From the NCBI GenBank assembly GCA_015501605.1, contig JADNRZ010000001.1, positions 744,001 to 808,000 of the forward strand: a stretch of 64,000 nucleotides of DNA, read 5' to 3'. Positions 59,674-64,000 of this stretch are shown here, piece by piece. How positions within the stretch are numbered: position 1 is the first letter of the stretch; each line of letters starts with the position of its first letter. The stretch comes from Panaeolus papilionaceus (lineage: Eukaryota > Basidiomycota > Agaricomycetes > Agaricales). The position numbers and the translations under genes were made by a program. The notes beneath the pieces are model-generated. The model had not been told where the DNA came from. It made no database searches and saw only the letters and a list, made by a program, of their open reading frames with translations.

Positions 59674-62479
59674 TTACGAATCCATAATATGAGCTTCAGT
59701 CGAAGCTGACTCCGAGGAACTCCAGGAGCTCGAGTCACTCGGAAAGATAGAAGTATCCTCATTCTCGTACATCAAATCCAGACGTCTAAGAACATCTCGA
59801 ACTTCAACACGAGTAACACTGACTGGGAGCTTTGAAGGTGATATTTTCGCAGGTGTGCGCTTAGGTTCGGATGAGGCAAGACCAGCCATTGGGCCCTGCG
59901 AAGATACCTAGAATAAATGCGACGTAAGTATACAGCGTTTCCAATAAATAGGAGGTACGGACATTTTTAACTTTATCGTCAATCTCGTTGACGTCTCTTG
60001 GGGCTCCTTGCGATCCCCCGGGTGTGCCACTGGCGACAGGATCTCCTTTTGTTGGCTTTTCTATGTTTTTCCCTCCAGAGAACGCAAGAAACAGTGCAAC
60101 CAGGATCAGCAGCGGTAAGAGGCCATGCGATGAATACAGTAGCCCATAGAATATGTTGATTATAGCACATATTACGTTGAACGCCAACATGGGGAGATTG
60201 GGCTTGGATGGTTTCACAGCGGACTTGGTCGAGGGGCTAGGGCCGGTGCTCAAAGAGTTGCCCAGGTTTGCTTGAGATTCGGGGTTGAGTAGAGGAGCCT
60301 TGGATTCGACGAACCTTGGGGCGGGGGTACTGGAAACCCGAGAGATGACCAGGGATGGCAAGATAGAAGGTGTGAAACGAAACGAGATCTGATGGGGTGT
60401 GGACGCCCTGCTGGAATCATAAACCGGCGGAGTGTGAACACCAAACATCCGAAGTCGACTCGTGGACGGGATATGCATACCAATACCAACAGAAGTCACA
60501 CCAGGAGAAGTCTTTGTCGGTGGCTCAAGCTCAAAGAAGGCAGCGTACACTTCGCAGCCCGTATAGAAGGACGGAACATTGGGACAGACGCCTGGACTCT
60601 CTACAGGTCTAATGAAATCTTCCGCAGCCCCAGCTTCCGTCGAAACAGCAGAACGCGATGACAGAAGGAAGGAAGATGACGAAGTGACTGATGTTATGGA
60701 AGAAGATGAAGACGAAGAAACGCAGAGGATGACGCCGCTATCACTGTCTCGAGCACAGCTCTCTCCTTCGGCCTCTGACGCCAATGTACGGGCTAAGGGG
60801 GCATCGGAAAGATTAAAGTTGACCCAGTCTGGAGAGCGCTTCAATTGGCTAGGCACGTCGCAATCTTCAGCTCCATCCCACAATAAACGCTGCAATAGTT
60901 CCGCCATCGTAGCTAAGGCATTGACACCGCGGTTAGAGTCAAGGTCGAGGTCAGACTGAAAGACGAGACCCATATCCATCGCAAGGTCGAAGTCGTAAGC
61001 TGAAACGCCAGGAGGGAAACTGAATGTACAATTATTGAGCGCCCACATCGCTGCACTAGCAGTTTGTGTGGCTACATTTCCTGCTCCAAGAATAGTCGTC
61101 AGGTTTGCCTTAAATGGCGAACTGTGCCTAGTCCCAGCTTCCGAAATTATGTCGACGTCTAATGCGTCTTGCAAAGAGAGCCCCATATCGTTGCTAAGTG
61201 TGGTTTTGCCGATGGGTGGCCAGACAAGTCGCACAAAAAGAGAAGCACCAGAAGCACCAGCACACATAGTTACAAAACGCACAAGACTGCGCATCTTTTC
61301 TTCATTCTCCACCTCGAGTTCCGAGGGTAGAACGTCGCCGTTGAGGAGTAAGCCAGGTGGAATGTCAATCTGGATGTTCTGGTTCGGATTGACATTCGGA
61401 TCGGCATTTAAGGCGTGAACCGCGTCGCAGGTCCTGCGATGTTTGTTGCTCTTTCGGTGTTTGTGGTGTGCCTTGACTCTGGGTCTTGCTCCAAAGCGAA
61501 GTCTATGAGGATGCCTCCAACCGTCTGAATCATAGTCTGAATCGGAATCGGAGGAGTCGACGATTGAATCGCCGCCCGATGGAGGTGGAGGCGGTGGTGG
61601 TGGACCACCTAATCCAAAATAGGCGTTCATGAAGGTGCCGTTGAGGATCGAGAGCAGAGCGGGTGGGATAGCTGATGCATCGGACGAAGGTGGGTTGGGG
61701 GGAGGGTTCGGAGGAGGGCGAGAGTCAGAGCGCAAATCCGAAGGAATCGCTGGACCGGATGGATTGCTGCTGCCTGAACCAGATCCACTCTCTCGGCTAG
61801 GATTGGGGGTGGCACTGGTATTGAGGATAGAAGATGTTCCCTGTTGGCTACTGCCTGGACGTCCGCCGTGCTCGCTACGCGTCTTCCCCCAATATGAGGT
61901 ATTGATTGTGGAAAATACTCGAGACAAGAAAAGTAGCAAGCCAAACAAGGCTACCACTATCCATAAGACGATGCACACTTTCTCAACCACGAAAATTAGG
62001 GACGGTGGCTCGAGTAGAGCGTTGAGAAGGGCGGGGTGATTGGGAGGTATTGCAAAGAATTTGAAATCGGGTAAAGCTGTTGGGAGACCCAGAGTTATGA
62101 TGTCCTAGAAACATAACTGAACGTATCAACAAACGCCCAAAGTAAAAGGCGAAATAACCACCTTTTCAGCCTTTCTTCTTGCTTGAAGAGCATTCAAAGA
62201 CATGTCTGTCGTCGCGGGATCCAGGGCATTGGCAACAACATAAATGTCACTTCCGACAGTATTGGCTGTATTAGCAATGCCGGACGCCAATCTACCAAGT
62301 CTTTCCCGCCCCGCGATGCCCAGGAAATGTGTATACTCTTTTATTCTAGGCCGAAAAAAGAGCAAACCCGCTGTTAGTATGGCATGGAAGGTATCTTGAG
62401 CAAGGTGCGAGTTCAATAGTGCCGTCAAGAACTTGAAGCCCTCAAGAGTTGTGTAGGCCAGCTGAACCTGATGCAACAT
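59674..62479 (-). CDS. Unrecognised multi-pass membrane protein
   Basis: Three exons. The first, 62479 to about 62163 (MLHQVQLAYTTLEG), ends in AEK and splices to DIITLGLPTALPDFKFF. The large second exon and a short last exon (VSSQGPMAGLASSEPKRTP..., stop at 59674) complete about 870 residues. A strong hydrophobic segment (VCIVLWIVVALFGLLLFLS) is followed by a Ser/Gly/Pro-rich stretch with polyproline, an acidic SD run and a basic patch (HHKHRKSNKHRR). The soluble middle is of unknown fold. A pair of C-terminal hydrophobic helices follows (NVICAIINIFYGLLYSS and LLPLLILVALFLAF). The first exon also has hydrophobic helices. No known domain was recognised. Coding status is supported by length and clean splice joins. 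Confidence 0.7.
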
Positions 62480-63367
62480 ATCGCCAGTTGACTCAGTGCC
62501 CCAAATAAAAAAAATCTTGGGCGAGATGGTGGCAGTGATGGAGATGAGGTGTCGCTGATGAGCACATTCAACGTAAATGCACCAAGTATTTCAAGTGTGA
62601 TATGGACGAGGGCGATCGATGTCTAGTTGTTTACACTGGTTTGAAACTAACTAGTTGCATTCTTGGTCCTACGAAATACAGACAACATGTAATACAAGAT
62701 GGTCCATATCTGTGGCGAAGTGCGTAAGCAAATGTTGGTTTGAAGTAAAGGGTAAAGGAGAAGGGTTGAAGGAATTGAATAAATCAGAAAAGCCATGTTT
62801 TCATATCCCCCTCTCCTACCAACTCTGCAACACACCGGGCACATTGACTTCAAGACGAAGCCAGCGGCACTGCTCTCTCCGAAAAGAAAGTGATATGCTG
62901 AAGAGGGCCAGAAAGAGTAATTGAATTCAAAGAATGGATGAACTATATTTTCGTCTTGAAGTGGGAAAAGGGGACATATTGAAAGATCAACTGACAATTT
63001 ACAGGCATGACGATAGCAGGATAGTCGATAGAAATTATATCTGAAAAAAGGTGAAGTTAGTAGATGTAATAAGGAGTGCATGAAGAATCAAGATCAGAAA
63101 AAGTTTTTTGGTAAAAAGGTTGTCCACAAGAGGTTGATTGCTCTCGTTCGGAAGCAGAACTGAATTTAACATCATATATCCACTGTTACTACCCTTGGTA
63201 GGGAATAACAGGGACGAAAATAAAGAAATAGTGCTTACCATTATCAACAATACCATGAAAGACGATGGAGAATAAGTGCAAGAATCAACAATGTCGAAAC
63301 CGACAAAAAGACAAAATTTTGAGCTGTACAGGCATCTTAAAACTCCGCAATCGGAGTTTGAACGCAA
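62480..63367. other. Intergenic, no gene seen
   Basis: This is the upstream region of the membrane protein gene followed by A/T-rich sequence. Open frames at 62647-63081 and 63035-63367 are hydrophobic, low-complexity translations of A/T-rich DNA and are not called. Confidence 0.3.
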
Positions 63368-63508
63368 CTATTTTCTCATGCGCCGTCGCTCTTCCTCCTC
63401 CTTGAACGCCTGCCTTGTAATTTGTGAATGGTGAGCATTTTTCTTCAATCCTCGAAATGATGTATACTTTTCCATTCTTGAGTCGGCGACGATAATTCGA
63501 TGAGCCAT
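63368..63508 (-). CDS. Possible 46-residue basic peptide or terminal exon
   Basis: A short minus-strand frame reads MAHRIIVADSRMEKYTSFRG and ends KEEEERRRMRK before TAG at 63368. The mixed charged helix looks like a genuine protein end. A GTGAGT overlaps the ATG and an AAG lies just before MEKYTSF, so it could instead be the last exon of a gene extending to the right. It is not recognised. Confidence 0.35.
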   Translation of the reverse strand: MAHRIIVADSRMEKYTSFRGLKKNAHHSQITRQAFKEEEERRRMRK

Positions 63509-64000
63509 ACTCACAACATGCATCACCAACTGATCGTTATTTTATCTACCTTTTTCACTCCATTTTAACCTTGTCCTGATTCACTTGTACTGAACGAAAT
63601 TCTTTCTTTTCAGAAAAAAGTGATTGCATGTCCTAATATAAGGTTACCGTGTTACAAATATGGCCGTATGGAACGGTTGTGAGTATCCATCGTCATAGTA
63701 CGCCCGTCGAGATTTCAATCCGGCCCTGGTCGATTGAACCCTTTGCTTGAGACGATATTCGTTAGTGGGCGACCACCCAAGGGATATGGGCCCGTAACTA
63801 ACACACACCACCCGCTGAAGCACCTCCTCGATGTTGCTCTCATTTCAGCAACCCTGCAGAATGCGCAGCTAACCCTTATTGCTCACACTTCTGTGTTAGG
63901 TCTTGGGACAATGCACTAGGTCGAATTTAGCGTACGTCGTTGCTCCTTTAAAACCTATTTTTCTACCTATTTGTTTCTTATGATGAGCCAAACAAAAATT
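63509..64000. other. Right edge, unresolved
   Basis: Plus-strand sequence from 63661 has ATGGCCGTATGGAACGGTT followed by GTGAGT, and several YAG/GT pairs lie further right. This may be the beginning of a multi-exon gene that leaves the window. I could not build a supported model. Confidence 0.25.

Noticed and set aside
62647..63367. Hydrophobic open frames near the right end as membrane-protein genes
   Set aside because: They are translations of A/T-rich DNA with no family pattern and no splice support.

Overview
This window looks like nuclear DNA of a mushroom-forming basidiomycete (Agaricomycetes). The genes are dense and cut by many short introns of about 50-65 nt with GTRNGT/YAG borders. 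There is a 38-residue CaaX mating-pheromone precursor of basidiomycete type. A secreted dehydrogenase has the AA8-AA12-CBM1 layout known from Coprinopsis. No rRNA, tRNA or CRISPR array was recognised. All calls come from reading the sequence; no database search was run.

Left third (1-19,420): three minus-strand paralogous SF1 RNA helicases of the SDE3/MOV10 (fungal SAD-3/Hrr1) class form a loose tandem array at 1470-4989, 8205-12447 and 15868-19419. Copies 1 and 3 begin with CCCH and U1-type C2H2 zinc fingers. In copy 2 these fingers are gone, and spliced, phase-compatible exons put a PARP-type zinc finger in their place. Between the copies lie a secreted or membrane-anchored TAP-type alpha/beta hydrolase, a proline-rich basic protein and a C2H2 zinc-finger protein. 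Several promoters here carry ACGCGT boxes.

Middle (20,200-47,950): a mostly housekeeping and secretory neighbourhood. It holds proteasome ATPase RPT6 and, divergently, a BUR1/CDK9-type kinase with very long low-complexity arms, then a LIM-domain protein, an F-box protein, the mating-pheromone precursor (31478-31594), an S9 peptidase, a PQQ-dependent pyranose dehydrogenase, an MBOAT/wax-synthase-like enzyme, a rhamnogalacturonan acetylesterase, a B-type-cyclin-like gene with an in-frame stop, an unrecognised membrane or secreted protein, TAF13 and an MTH1-like Nudix hydrolase. The dehydrogenase and the acetylesterase suggest a plant-cell-wall-degrading lifestyle.

Right third (47,950-64,000): a gene-poor, transposon-scarred interval (about 48.0-53.4 kb). 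It contains a perfect 314-bp inverted-repeat Tc1/mariner-like element split by a solo LTR with a 5-bp target duplication. A further 72-bp inverted repeat and a cluster of palindromes also lie there. Beyond it are a second B-type cyclin, a large single-pass membrane protein with a furin-like cysteine-rich ectodomain, an unrecognised multi-pass membrane protein and a possible 46-residue basic peptide.
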